A DNA stretch of 64,000 bases from the NCBI RefSeq assembly GCF_013363975.1, contig NZ_JABWGN010000019.1, positions 1 to 64,000 on the forward strand. Reading direction: 5' to 3'. A program made the position numbers and the translations under genes. The notes beneath the pieces are model-generated. The model was not told the DNA's origin and did no database searches. It was given only the letters and a program-made list of their open reading frames with translations. Origin of the DNA: Nonomuraea montanisoli (GTDB lineage Bacteria > Actinomycetota > Actinomycetes > Streptosporangiales > Streptosporangiaceae). Within the stretch, counting starts at the first letter, position 1. Every line of letters begins with the position of its first letter. Shown here piece by piece: positions 1-8,286 of this stretch.

Positions 1-132
1 GCCAGCAACGACGAACGCACCGCCGCTCTGCAAGACTTCCTGCACACCTACAACCACCACCGCTGCCACACCGCGCTCGGAGGCCAACCACCGATCACCC
101 GCGTCAACAACCCTGCGGGTCAATACAGTTAG
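1..132 (+). mobile_element. IS481-type transposase, C-terminal remnant
   Basis: The frame is open from the window edge to a TAG at 130-132 and gives a 43-residue tail with the block FLHTYNHHRCHTALGGQPP followed by ITRVNN. The N-x-x-R-x-H-x-(A/S)-L-G-G-x-x-P pattern is the usual end of rve-fold IS481/IS3-like transposases. The DDE catalytic residues would lie left of the window, so completeness cannot be judged. The next reading frame opens exactly at this stop, which suggests that the element's right end lies at about 120-135 and cut into a resident gene. Terminal inverted repeats cannot be placed with one end missing. Confidence 0.75.
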
Positions 133-689
133 CCGCCGCCGTCTCCATCCCCAACGGGTTCCTCCTGTACGAGAAGGCCGCCTCGGTCAAGGACGACGAC
201 CCCGAGACGAGCTGGAGCGTCAGCGGCAGGAAGACCGCCCCCCTCGTGGTGGACCCGTGCGAGCGGCCCAGGCTGGGCCAGGCCGGGCGGACCGCGGCCA
301 AGACCATCGTCTACACGGCCGTGCCCGACTACTCCAAGTCCGAGCAGGTCGTCCTGTACGCCTCCGAGGCCGCCGCGCGCAAGGCCATGACCGACCTGCG
401 CGCCGCCGCCACGGCCTGCCGCACCGGCGGCTACCGCTACGCCGTCGCGCCCCTGGCCCTGGGCGACGAGGCCGTGACCCTGTCGGGCCAGAGCTACCAA
501 GGCGGCAAGCCGGCCATCGGCGGCGAGCGCGCCGTGGTCGTCCGCCGCGCCGACGCCCTGATCCTCTACACGCGGGCGGGGGAGTGGGGCAAACCCGCCA
601 AGACCGACTACCGGGAGCAGGTCAAGGACGCCCGGCGGATGCTCGGCAAGATCTGCACCGTCGCACAGTGCGAAATGTCCCGATCTTGA
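132..689 (+). pseudogene. Secreted sensor-domain-like protein, 5' end removed by IS
   Basis: The frame is open through the IS boundary. It codes for about 185 residues (AAAVSIPNGFLLYEKAAS onward) ending SRS at 689. There is no plausible start or signal peptide at the 5' end; the first in-frame GTG is at 246, inside the fold. The fragment has four cysteines (VDPC, TACRTG, KIC, QC) and a mix of short strands and helices like the extracellular PknH-type sensor domains of actinobacterial lipoproteins and kinases. That family call is tentative. It is followed by two strong hairpins, so it is the true 3' end of an old gene. Its high-GC codon use resembles the core genome rather than the island that follows. 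Confidence 0.6.
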
Positions 690-743
690 GACATTCTCAT
701 GACCCGATCAGGACCCACTCTTCGCGAAGATTGAGAAACAGGC

Positions 744-781
744 GTGTGCCGGAACGCCGTTGCCAGTCCGTTCCGGCACAC
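744..781 (+). terminator. Hairpin terminator, 13-bp stem
   Basis: The arm GTGTGCCGGAACG (744-756) pairs perfectly with CGTTCCGGCACAC (769-781) around a 12-base loop, 55 bases after the stop at 689. There is no U-run, which is usual in actinobacteria. Confidence 0.7.
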
Positions 782-789
782 GGCTATCT

Positions 790-815
790 CCCCCGTCGTC
801 CTGCCACGACGGGGG
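790..815. terminator. Second hairpin, 10-bp stem
   Basis: CCCCCGTCGT (790-799) and ACGACGGGGG (806-815) form a perfect stem with a 6-base loop, directly after the hairpin at 744-781. It is a tandem terminator or a bidirectional insulator. Confidence 0.6.
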
Positions 816-1281
816 ACGTCGAGCCCGGCGTCGGCCCGGGGGCCGCCGGGCTCCCAGCACATCCGCTGATCTGGCGGCGGTTCGGACACTGCGCGTGATG
901 CGATGGACGTGTTCGACATCACGAGCACTGGCCCCGCCCGCATGCTCTCGCTGATGGGGGAGAGAGTGCGAAGCATCCGCCATCCACGGACGCGACCACT
1001 ATGCCTGGTAGCGGAGGGCTGGTGGCAGGGTGAGCGCTCCGGCGAGCTCGGCGCCGAATGTCGGTGTGTCAACGGCGACGTGGGACGATTCTATGGACGT
1101 CCGGGGCGAAGACACATGCAGCCCTTCCGGGGGGCCACCTCTGCAAGGCCGTCGCCGTCCTTCAGAATCACCGTTTCGCTCACGCCGCCCGAAGATGAAA
1201 ATGTTCACGGAATTGCCGGTTCAGGAAAACATTCGCCATTCATGCCGGTGCGTGGAAGTCTGAAGAGGGTATGACGATGGG
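816..1281. other. Non-coding or decayed stretch at the start of the island
   Basis: No frame here has actinobacterial third-position bias or a recognisable motif. The longest open frame (903-1274, +) reads as low-complexity chance translation. GC content falls visibly compared with the upstream fragment. Confidence 0.5.
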
Positions 1282-2582
1282 GTGGGCGGCCGGACATCCT
1301 ATGATTGTGTGATTATCGGGGCCGGATCTCTGCCACTGGAGGCGCGGTCCTGATTAGGTGGACCCGGCGGAGCTTCCGGGCGCGATCGCGAACGGGCAGC
1401 GGATCGCGACGAGCCATGACTGGGGATTACGCAGCGCGCCGGATGGATATGGGAGGAGCACCGCTCTCCCTCAGGGGAAGCTGGTCGGCGGCTCGTCGGC
1501 GATAAATGGATGTCTCGCCTAGCGCGGATCGGCGGCGGACTATGCCGACGGGCGAGCGCCGGAAATCCGGGCTGGTCTTTCGACGAGGTGTTGGGGTCGT
1601 TCCGGTCGATCGAGAGGGACCTCGATTTTGGTGACCTGCTCTGGCACGGCGATGATGGTCCGTTGCTGATCCGTCGCCCCGACGAGGCCGAGATGGAGCC
1701 ATTGCAGGTGGCGTTTCTGCAAGCGGCCGCGGAAGTCGGACATCCCTCAGTAGGGGATCACAATGCTCCCTCTGTCGTAGGCGCGGGTCGACTACCCCTC
1801 AACCAACTGAACGGGAAGCGAATAAGCTGCGCGATGGCCTTAACGGGCGCGCCGCTGCCGTCGTGCTGGCCAGGTCCGGCGAGCGGATCGAAGCCGGTGA
1901 GGTCGTCCTCACCGCAGGCGCCCTCAGTAGCCCGGTCGTTCTGATGCGGTCTGGAGTCGGGCCTGCGAATGAGCTGGCCAGAGCTGGCGTGAAGCCGGTC
2001 CACCACTTGTCCGGGGTCGGCCACGGTCTATGCCGGGGGAGCGGTTCGGTCCGGGCTCCCGGCCTCCAAGTGCTCATGCGCACAGGAAGGGCGCGGCGGG
2101 AACACTTCGCGCGGTTCCTGATCTCGGCACTGAAGCCGACCTCCGAAGGCAGTCTGCGACTGTGCTCGCCGGATCCATACGAGCCGGCCCTCATCCATCG
2201 GGGCCTTCTGCGCGAGCGGGCAGACACACTGACACTGGCCGAGGGCATGCGGGCCGCACGCGAGATTGCCACTGCCGACCCGATAGCCGGCCTCCTGGAA
2301 TCGAAAGAGGATGCGCAACCTCCCGGGGAGGTACAGGAGGACGGCAGCCTCATGGAGCGGTGGCTTCGAGAGAATGTGCGGAGTTACCACCATCCGGTCG
2401 GCACGTGCAGAATAGGTCCAGATCCGGCAAAGGGTGCAGTCGTCAGCAGCGAGGGCACGCTTTATGGGCTGGGCGGGCTCACGGTTGCGGACGCCTCGAT
2501 TATGCCGTGTATTCCATCGGCGAACACCAACTTGTCGACGATAATGCTTGCAGAACACCTCGCTCGCCACTTTGATGGATGA
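1282..2582 (+). pseudogene. GMC-family FAD oxidoreductase, multiply frameshifted
   Basis: Pieces of one glucose-methanol-choline oxidoreductase appear in order in different frames. The FAD-binding start is SYDCVIIGAGS from a GTG at 1282, and it soon stops. At about 1375-1510 comes LPGAIANGQRIATSHDWG, then the GMC signature KLVGGSSAINGCL and a stop. A shifted frame at 1530-1800 gives NPGWSFDEVLGSF. The last 239 codons (1863-2582) are intact and hold GALSSPVVLMRSGVG, the active-site block YHHPVGTCRIG and PSANTNLSTIMLAEHLA. Family members have about 500 residues. The gap between the Rossmann start and the signature implies an internal deletion as well as at least two frameshifts. The last part could still be translated but lacks the FAD site. 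A choline-dehydrogenase-like role is possible given the aldehyde dehydrogenase at 8.3 kb. Confidence 0.85.
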
Positions 2583-2653
2583 TGTCGCAGACGATGCTCT
2601 CGAATCAATGACCCTACGGCAGCGATCGAGACGTTCCCGAGGCGAGGCGAACG

Positions 2654-3856
2654 ATGGAAGCCCCGGAGGCCGCAGGCGCGAAGATCTACTTTGCGTCCCG
2701 CACGAATAACCTCAGCTCGGGCGGGATCGGGGCCTGGATCCGCCTCGTGCGCAGTCGCGGTGCCGTCGATCTCGCCGTGGGGAATCCCGAGTATCCCGAG
2801 ACCCCTGTCGCGATGATCAGTGCGGTATGTGCCGCGATCAAGAGCGGTTGCAATCAGTATGAAGATCCATTCGGGGCGAAGGCCGCGCGGGTTGCGCTCG
2901 CGCGCACGTTCGGGCGAAACGCTGATCCCGAGACGGAACTCACGATCACGTGTGGGGCGACCGAAGGGCTGACCGCGGCGCTGCTGGCCTTGGTGGAGCC
3001 GGGTGACGAGGTCGTGACATTCGAGCCGCTCTATCAGAACCATCTGGACGCCATCCGGCTGGCCGGCGGGCAGGCTCGCCTGGTGAGACTGCGTCCGCCC
3101 CGCTGGCGCTACGATCCAGCCGAGCTTCGTCGGGCGTTCGGGGCGCGGAGCCGCGTGTTCCTGCTGAACACCCCGCACAACCCGACGGGGCGGGTCTTCG
3201 AAGCAGCCGAGATCGCCGAGATCGCCGAGCTGTGTTTGCGTTGGAACACCGTGATGGTGAGCGACGAAGTGTATGCGGACTTCGTATTCGGTGACCGGCG
3301 CCATGTGTCCGTAGCGGATGTCGCCGAGCTCGCTCCTCGAGCGGTCGTGGTGGGCAGCCTTTCCAAAAGCCATGCTGTCAGCGGCTGGCGGCAAGGTTTC
3401 CTTTGGGCAAGGGCGGCGACCACTCAGGTTCTTCGCCAGGTCCACGTTGCCCTGACCGGTGGCGCGGCAGCGCCCCTTCAGCAGGCTTTCGTGCAACTGG
3501 ACGCCTGCGGCCACGCGGGCGGGAATGGCGGCGTAGGGATGGAGGAACGTCTCGGCCGCGCTATGGCGATCTTCCAGGGGAGAGGGCTGGAATGCATAGC
3601 CCCCGAGGGCGGCTGCTACTTCATGGTCGACGCCGGTGATGCCGGGCAGGATTCATGTTCGTACGCCGACTGGCTGCTGGAGAATCGCCGTGTCGCAGTA
3701 GCCCCCGGATCGCTGTTTTATGCTTCTCCGGCTGACGGCCTCGACTACTTCCGTGTTGCCTTCAACAAGTCCGATGAGACGTTATGGAGAGCACAAGCTC
3801 GGATGTCGGATAGCGGCCGGGGATCGGCGCCGACGGACGACAGGACGTGCAAGTGA
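2654..3856 (+). CDS. PLP-dependent aminotransferase, class I/II
   Basis: This 400-residue fold-type I aminotransferase keeps the family landmarks: NPEYPE near residue 44, the cofactor loop CGATEGL at about 100-106, HNPTG (N176), SDEVY at 203-207, and the Schiff-base lysine in SLSKSHAVSGWR (K238) followed by the substrate Arg. It transfers an amino group between an amino acid and a 2-oxo acid in the cytoplasm; the substrate cannot be read from sequence. The closest feel is the kynurenine/aspartate aminotransferase group. The ATG at 2654 is preceded by a purine-rich GAGGCGA. Its stop overlaps the GTG of the next gene, so the two are probably co-translated. It follows the broken oxidoreductase by 70 bases. 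Confidence 0.85.
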   Translation: MEAPEAAGAKIYFASRTNNLSSGGIGAWIRLVRSRGAVDLAVGNPEYPETPVAMISAVCAAIKSGCNQYEDPFGAKAARVALARTFGRNADPETELTITCGATEGLTAALLALVEPGDEVVTFEPLYQNHLDAIRLAGGQARLVRLRPPRWRYDPAELRRAFGARSRVFLLNTPHNPTGRVFEAAEIAEIAELCLRWNTVMVSDEVYADFVFGDRRHVSVADVAELAPRAVVVGSLSKSHAVSGWRQGFLWARAATTQVLRQVHVALTGGAAAPLQQAFVQLDACGHAGGNGGVGMEERLGRAMAIFQGRGLECIAPEGGCYFMVDAGDAGQDSCSYADWLLENRRVAVAPGSLFYASPADGLDYFRVAFNKSDETLWRAQARMSDSGRGSAPTDDRTCK

Positions 3857-5379
3857 AAGCGATCGTCTTGCTCGGCCTGACGTTCGCGTTCTGGTTTTGC
3901 CTTCCCGGCATCGCGAGCGGGGCAGGGAAGATCAGGCTTGTGGTGGCGCCGGCGAAGTTGAGCCTGGTGGCCGGTGAGACCGCGACGGTGGACGTGTTGG
4001 CCAGACTGCCCGACGACATGACCATCGCGGATGTGACGCTGACGACGGTGCCGCGACCGGATCTGAAGGTGACTCCACCTGACCCGCGTCCGATCGCCCC
4101 TTCGAGCGGCTGGCGGGTCAGCGTCACGATGATCTCGGATCAGCTCACCTCCGGCGAATTGGTGCTGGTGGCGCGGGCCAAGAAGGTGTCCGGCCTGACC
4201 CTCGCGCACCTGCCGGTTGAGGTTCGCCGTGGCTCCGGTCACTCCGAACTTCTCAAGATGACAGTGACTTCGGCGCATCCGGATCTGGCCGAACGGCGAC
4301 CCGTTCTGACCAACGTCACCGTGCAGAACGTTGGCACGGTCGCCGTTCAGCTGCGTGAGGTGTGGGTTCGGCTGCCGCCGGGACTGCGCGGCTGTGTCGA
4401 GGAGCGATGCGCGCCAGGGGAAATAAGTCGACGTGTCGTCCCTGAATCCTTGGAACCCGGCGCCGTCGCCATATACGACTTCCTTGTCGAAGCCACGAAG
4501 CAGGCCCGGACCGGCCGCCAGCTGATGCTTTATGGCGTGACTGGTGATTACGCCGAGAACGGCCGTCTGCGTCCGGTCGCCGTCGTTGCAAGTCAGGAAG
4601 TCACGTACGCTGTGCTCGGGGAGTCCGAGTTCCTCACTGCGATCGGGATCCCATCGTTCTTGGTGTTGCCGGGCTTCCTGGCGCTCATGTCCTATCGCTT
4701 GGTCGCTCGTCGGTACAACGCTGCCGACGAGGTGCTGCCGTCCCTCGAGGTGAGCGCTCCCGAGTTCCTGACCTTGTCAGCCACGCTCTCGGTTCTGGCG
4801 ATACCGATGTTCTGGCTGGTCACGTGGTTGCTGGGAGATCCGCACACCTACCTCACCGGCTACGGTGTGGACGACCTGCTGGCGGTATGGCTGGCGTCCG
4901 TTCTGATCGGTCTGTGTGCCTTCGGCATCCCACGGTTCGTGCTCGTGTGGCGGGAACACCGCCGCACTCCACGCCCTTCCGACCGGCCACAGCAGTTTCT
5001 GGAACGCCTGTCGGCCGCGGGCGCATCGGTGATGTTGCCGCAGGTGCGGGTCGAGCTGCGCAGCGGGGCGCCACCGAAGCAGCTCTACACATTCACGCCG
5101 GGAACACGCCAGGACGGTTCGGTCTGGGTGGTCCCGGCCATCCGGTATTCCTTCGAGCAAGAGGCGGCTGATGCGGATGTCGAGCGGCTACGGGAGGTGC
5201 TGGACGGGACGGCCTCTGCGGCAGCTGTGCTGAAAGCGGTCCGTCAGACCTCCACCGTGCGGCTCGCTTGGGCACCGGGCCCGGTTTGCGGGCCCAAGCT
5301 CGTCGGGCCGTCGAAGATCGTGGATGAGGTCCAGCCTGCGTGCCTGCTGCGGCAGTCCACGAGTTCCGGCTGGAAATAG
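3853..5379 (+). CDS. Exported membrane protein of unknown function
   Basis: The protein has about 508 residues. An N-terminal signal sequence (AIVLLGLTFAFWFCLPGIASG) leads into an extracellular all-beta region (about 27-250) that looks like two Ig/CARDB-type domains (VGTVAVQLREVWVRLPPG). Three hydrophobic segments follow at about 260-280, 308-332 and 343-366, then a cytoplasmic tail of about 140 residues. I do not recognise a family. The GTG at 3853 overlaps the aminotransferase stop (GTGA); a second GTG two codons upstream (3847) is also possible. Coupling to an aminotransferase is unusual for a surface protein. A strong terminator follows. Confidence 0.7.
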   Translation: MKAIVLLGLTFAFWFCLPGIASGAGKIRLVVAPAKLSLVAGETATVDVLARLPDDMTIADVTLTTVPRPDLKVTPPDPRPIAPSSGWRVSVTMISDQLTSGELVLVARAKKVSGLTLAHLPVEVRRGSGHSELLKMTVTSAHPDLAERRPVLTNVTVQNVGTVAVQLREVWVRLPPGLRGCVEERCAPGEISRRVVPESLEPGAVAIYDFLVEATKQARTGRQLMLYGVTGDYAENGRLRPVAVVASQEVTYAVLGESEFLTAIGIPSFLVLPGFLALMSYRLVARRYNAADEVLPSLEVSAPEFLTLSATLSVLAIPMFWLVTWLLGDPHTYLTGYGVDDLLAVWLASVLIGLCAFGIPRFVLVWREHRRTPRPSDRPQQFLERLSAAGASVMLPQVRVELRSGAPPKQLYTFTPGTRQDGSVWVVPAIRYSFEQEAADADVERLREVLDGTASAAAVLKAVRQTSTVRLAWAPGPVCGPKLVGPSKIVDEVQPACLLRQSTSSGWK

Positions 5380-5385
5380 CAAGGC

Positions 5386-5410
5386 GGGGCAGTCTCCCGG
5401 AGACTGCCCC
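5386..5410 (+). terminator. Perfect 10-bp hairpin terminator
   Basis: GGGGCAGTCT (5386-5395), a 5-base loop, then AGACTGCCCC (5401-5410), starting six bases after the TAG at 5377. It closes the unit 2654-5379. Confidence 0.85.
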
Positions 5411-5519
5411 TGAATGAGTTCCTCCACTCACCCGGTCAATCCCAGGCCGTCGGCGGGCCGCGCCGCGAGTCTTGGAACGAATCAAACACAAGCTACAAGA
5501 ACTGTTAACCGGGGGCAAC

Positions 5520-6722
5520 ATGTCCGCGAGGTTCCTGCAGGTACGCGTGTCCCATATATGGACCGAGACCACGCCCGCACTGCTACGGCCCGCACCGTCG
5601 TCACCGGTCATTCCTCGGCTGACACTGCCTGCGCACTATCAGCGCGCTTTCCACCATGCACAAGTGAACGCGAGCGTGCAGCCGCTGTCTGCCGGCATAT
5701 GGCCGACGGTCGCGGATCCCGGATCGATCCTCACCGTCCCTTGGACGCAGCGTGACGGCGCAATCGCAGAGATCAACAACTTCTGGCATCGGACATCGGG
5801 CTACCGCGACTACGCGAAGGTGTCCGCCGAGCGGGCCTGGCGGGCTCAGATACCGCTCCGCCTGGCGCGATCGACGCGTGCGGTGACGAGGGATGGTCAG
5901 CACCGGGCCATGCTCGACGGCTTCTGTCATCCGCTGGGCAACACGATCGCGCTCACCCACATTCTGTTGGGCGAGTTCAGCGCAGCCGAGCTTGCCGCCT
6001 CGCTGGCTTCGCTCGAACGGGAGTCCTTCTATCGGATGGCGGACGAACCGGATACAGGCTGGCGGCGGTTGAGCGGGATGGCATCGGATCTGTTGACCCG
6101 CGTCGACGAGGCGCGTCGTGCCGATCAGGAGCCCGACCCGGGCTATTGCCCGGAGCCCTTCGTCCTCGTTTCCGTGATCCAGGCGACGGGTGCCCTGACA
6201 GAGTTCCGGACAGCCAGTGGCGGCGACACCCATCGCTTGCTTGACGCCTTGGCCGACCGTAACCGCCTGGAGGAGGTCGGTGAGCCGCGACCTCTCGCGG
6301 AGCAGACGATCACAGGACGTGCTGAGCGGGCGGGCGGGCTGATCTACGGCAAGGATCGGGCCAGGGTCATCTGGGCCCCCTACCGATTCTTGGCCGGAGG
6401 GAAGACCCGATGGTTGAGCTGCTATCACCGCAATCTTCTCCTCGCGACGGCGCTCACCGATGCCTGGCTCGGAGTGATCGCCTGGGCGTCCGGCGCACTG
6501 ACCGAGGGGGCGCTCCCCACAGGTGGCGACGAACTGGTGGAGCGAACAGCTCGGCTGCTTGGGTTCGTGTACGGCGTCAGAAGCACGGCAAAAGTCGTGT
6601 ATCGCTCGCGGAGTACGGCTGCTCAGATTCGCGACAGTGGCCTGTCTGCCGAGCTGATTCAGGCGAGGGAGTATATTGGAATCACGGAAGAACTTTTCCC
6701 CATAAATATCGGACCGGCTTGA
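5520..6722 (+). CDS. Hypothetical protein, soluble, 400 aa
   Basis: I do not recognise this protein. The ATG at 5520 is preferred because GGGGG lies 6-7 bases upstream; a TTG at 5472 is also in frame. It has no signal peptide or long hydrophobic segment. It is rich in Trp and Arg and has several HR/WR patches (FWHRTSGYRDY, SCYHRNLLL). The helical pattern suggests a mostly alpha fold. It stands alone after a terminator and 130 bases before the probable nuclease-fold gene at 6853, in the same direction. Those two genes are the only soluble unknowns in the island, so a shared function is possible but unproven. Confidence 0.55.
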   Translation: MSARFLQVRVSHIWTETTPALLRPAPSSPVIPRLTLPAHYQRAFHHAQVNASVQPLSAGIWPTVADPGSILTVPWTQRDGAIAEINNFWHRTSGYRDYAKVSAERAWRAQIPLRLARSTRAVTRDGQHRAMLDGFCHPLGNTIALTHILLGEFSAAELAASLASLERESFYRMADEPDTGWRRLSGMASDLLTRVDEARRADQEPDPGYCPEPFVLVSVIQATGALTEFRTASGGDTHRLLDALADRNRLEEVGEPRPLAEQTITGRAERAGGLIYGKDRARVIWAPYRFLAGGKTRWLSCYHRNLLLATALTDAWLGVIAWASGALTEGALPTGGDELVERTARLLGFVYGVRSTAKVVYRSRSTAAQIRDSGLSAELIQAREYIGITEELFPINIGPA

Positions 6723-6790
6723 ATCATGGCCATGTATAGCCCCAATTCGTTATGATCATTGATGTCGCCTCAATGGTTACGCAAGTCCAT

Positions 6791-6820
6791 CTGCAAAGAG
6801 TCGTGGATAGCTGCTAGGCT
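6791..6820 (+). promoter_or_regulatory. Promoter for the 6853 gene
   Basis: CTGCAA (6791-6796) and TAGGCT (6815-6820) are separated by 18 bases and match the vegetative actinobacterial consensus reasonably. The predicted start is about 6827, leaving a leader of about 25 bases that holds the ribosome site GGAGGGGG at 6840-6847. This independently places the translation start close after 6847. Confidence 0.5.
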
Positions 6821-6852
6821 CCCTCCAGTCTGCATTCGCGGAGGGGGTCGTC

Positions 6853-8226
6853 ATAAGCCGGGACGGTGTCCGCAGCGGCCGCGACGCCGAACAGCGTGGC
6901 CGAATAGCGGAGCGCACATTTCTCGATATCCTTGACTGGTGGCTGCACAACGCTGGTGCTCCTCAGCCTGCCCAGTTCAGTCCGGACAGCCAGAAGATCG
7001 ACTATCGGGTCGAGATTCCGCCGCTCTGGTCACCGGCCGAAGCGGTCGCCATCACCTGGCAGATCAAAGCCACTGACCGCTTCACTCCGGAGCCCGACAG
7101 CCCGCTGGGCGTGCCGGCCCTCAAATTCCGGATGAAGTTCAAAGATCTCCAGGCATTGCGTGACGCCAGCCTTTCCGGCTCGACCTTCATGCTCGCGCTG
7201 GCGGTACAGAAGAATCCACAGCAAGTGCCCAACGATCTGCTGCTGGTGGCGCCTCCCGACCGATTCGCATGGTACGGGCTGAACCTCGCCGAATATTTCC
7301 GCCGCACTGAATGGCAGCGGCATGGCGGCACGCTTTACATCCCGCTGCAGAACAGCCTGAACCTAGCCACGTTCTCCCTGCTGTGGAGTGCATTGTGGGT
7401 GTCGAAGTTCTTCGGCAGGCTCAGCAGTCCGGAGGTTCTGGGGGCACCGAAGCTGCGCGAGGTGATCCCCCGGGTCTTCGACCGGAGGGAGAGCCTCCGC
7501 CTCTCTCCCACCGGGAGCTGGGATTTCCTTCTCACCGAGCTGCCGAGATTCCAGCCCGAGCTCGACCCGCCGGTGTTTCGCGACGTCAACTTCAGACTTG
7601 GTCTGGCCGGTGCGCTCAGCATCATCAGAAAGCGTATGTACGAGGCTGCCGGCTGCCTGGATGTGGTCCGCAATTACTGCCCCGAATCACTGTACGGAAC
7701 AGCGAATCTATGGCTGTTCTCGACTGCATACCACCATTTCATGAGTGCCACGGGAGAGATCGGAGCCGGGCGGCACGACTTCGTCAGTCAGCGCCTGCTT
7801 CCACTGCCCGAATATGAAATAAGCGACACGAGCAGGATGCTCCTCAGCATACTGTGGCACGTCGTGCTGCGCTATCGTGCGCTCGGCACGGAGGTTCAAC
7901 TCGTGGCCAAGCCCTCGAAAGGCGCCGGCGAGGACTACAGTTACTACGGTGGCGGGATCGGCTACTTCCCGTGGATCACGCTTGCTGACGATCAGGTGCA
8001 GTGGATGGTCGAGATGGGTGCCACGCGCAACATGGCCGACAATCTTGATTTTCTCAACGAGCAGGCGCAGAACCGGCAACTAGGCAGCGCGCAAACGGTG
8101 GCGGACGCGGCCCGACTGTTCCAGATGCCGAAGTCGGAGCTAGAACTCCCCGATGAATGCCCGCACCTCTTCTTCCCGCAGGAGAACATGTTCCTGCGCT
8201 ACCCCACCGAGCTCTTTCGTAGGTAG
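6853..8226 (+). CDS. Probable PD-(D/E)XK nuclease-fold (DUF4365-like) protein, ATA start
   Basis: The coding frame opens after a stop at 6808-6810. It has a textbook ribosome site GGAGGGGG (6840-6847) five bases before ATA (6853), and no ATG, GTG or TTG until GTG at 7111. The segment 6853-7110 reads as real protein: RIAERTFLDILDWW, then KIDYRVEIP, then AITWQIKATD. That E...D...QxK series is the PD-(D/E)XK core as seen in DUF4365 proteins. From ATA the protein has 457 residues; from 7111 it would have 371 and lose all three core residues. The C-terminal 300 residues are not recognised. Either AUA initiates weakly, or an ATG has mutated and the gene is now crippled. Nuclease activity is inferred from motif order only. 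Confidence 0.6.
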   Translation: MSRDGVRSGRDAEQRGRIAERTFLDILDWWLHNAGAPQPAQFSPDSQKIDYRVEIPPLWSPAEAVAITWQIKATDRFTPEPDSPLGVPALKFRMKFKDLQALRDASLSGSTFMLALAVQKNPQQVPNDLLLVAPPDRFAWYGLNLAEYFRRTEWQRHGGTLYIPLQNSLNLATFSLLWSALWVSKFFGRLSSPEVLGAPKLREVIPRVFDRRESLRLSPTGSWDFLLTELPRFQPELDPPVFRDVNFRLGLAGALSIIRKRMYEAAGCLDVVRNYCPESLYGTANLWLFSTAYHHFMSATGEIGAGRHDFVSQRLLPLPEYEISDTSRMLLSILWHVVLRYRALGTEVQLVAKPSKGAGEDYSYYGGGIGYFPWITLADDQVQWMVEMGATRNMADNLDFLNEQAQNRQLGSAQTVADAARLFQMPKSELELPDECPHLFFPQENMFLRYPTELFRR

Positions 8227-8286
8227 CGCCCACCGACATCCAATGCTGAATGACCGCTTCGCGGACAAGCGTGGAAAGGAAATGCC

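Noticed and set aside
903..1274. 123-codon frame upstream of the GMC pseudogene
   Set aside because: No codon bias, no family pattern and no ribosome site.
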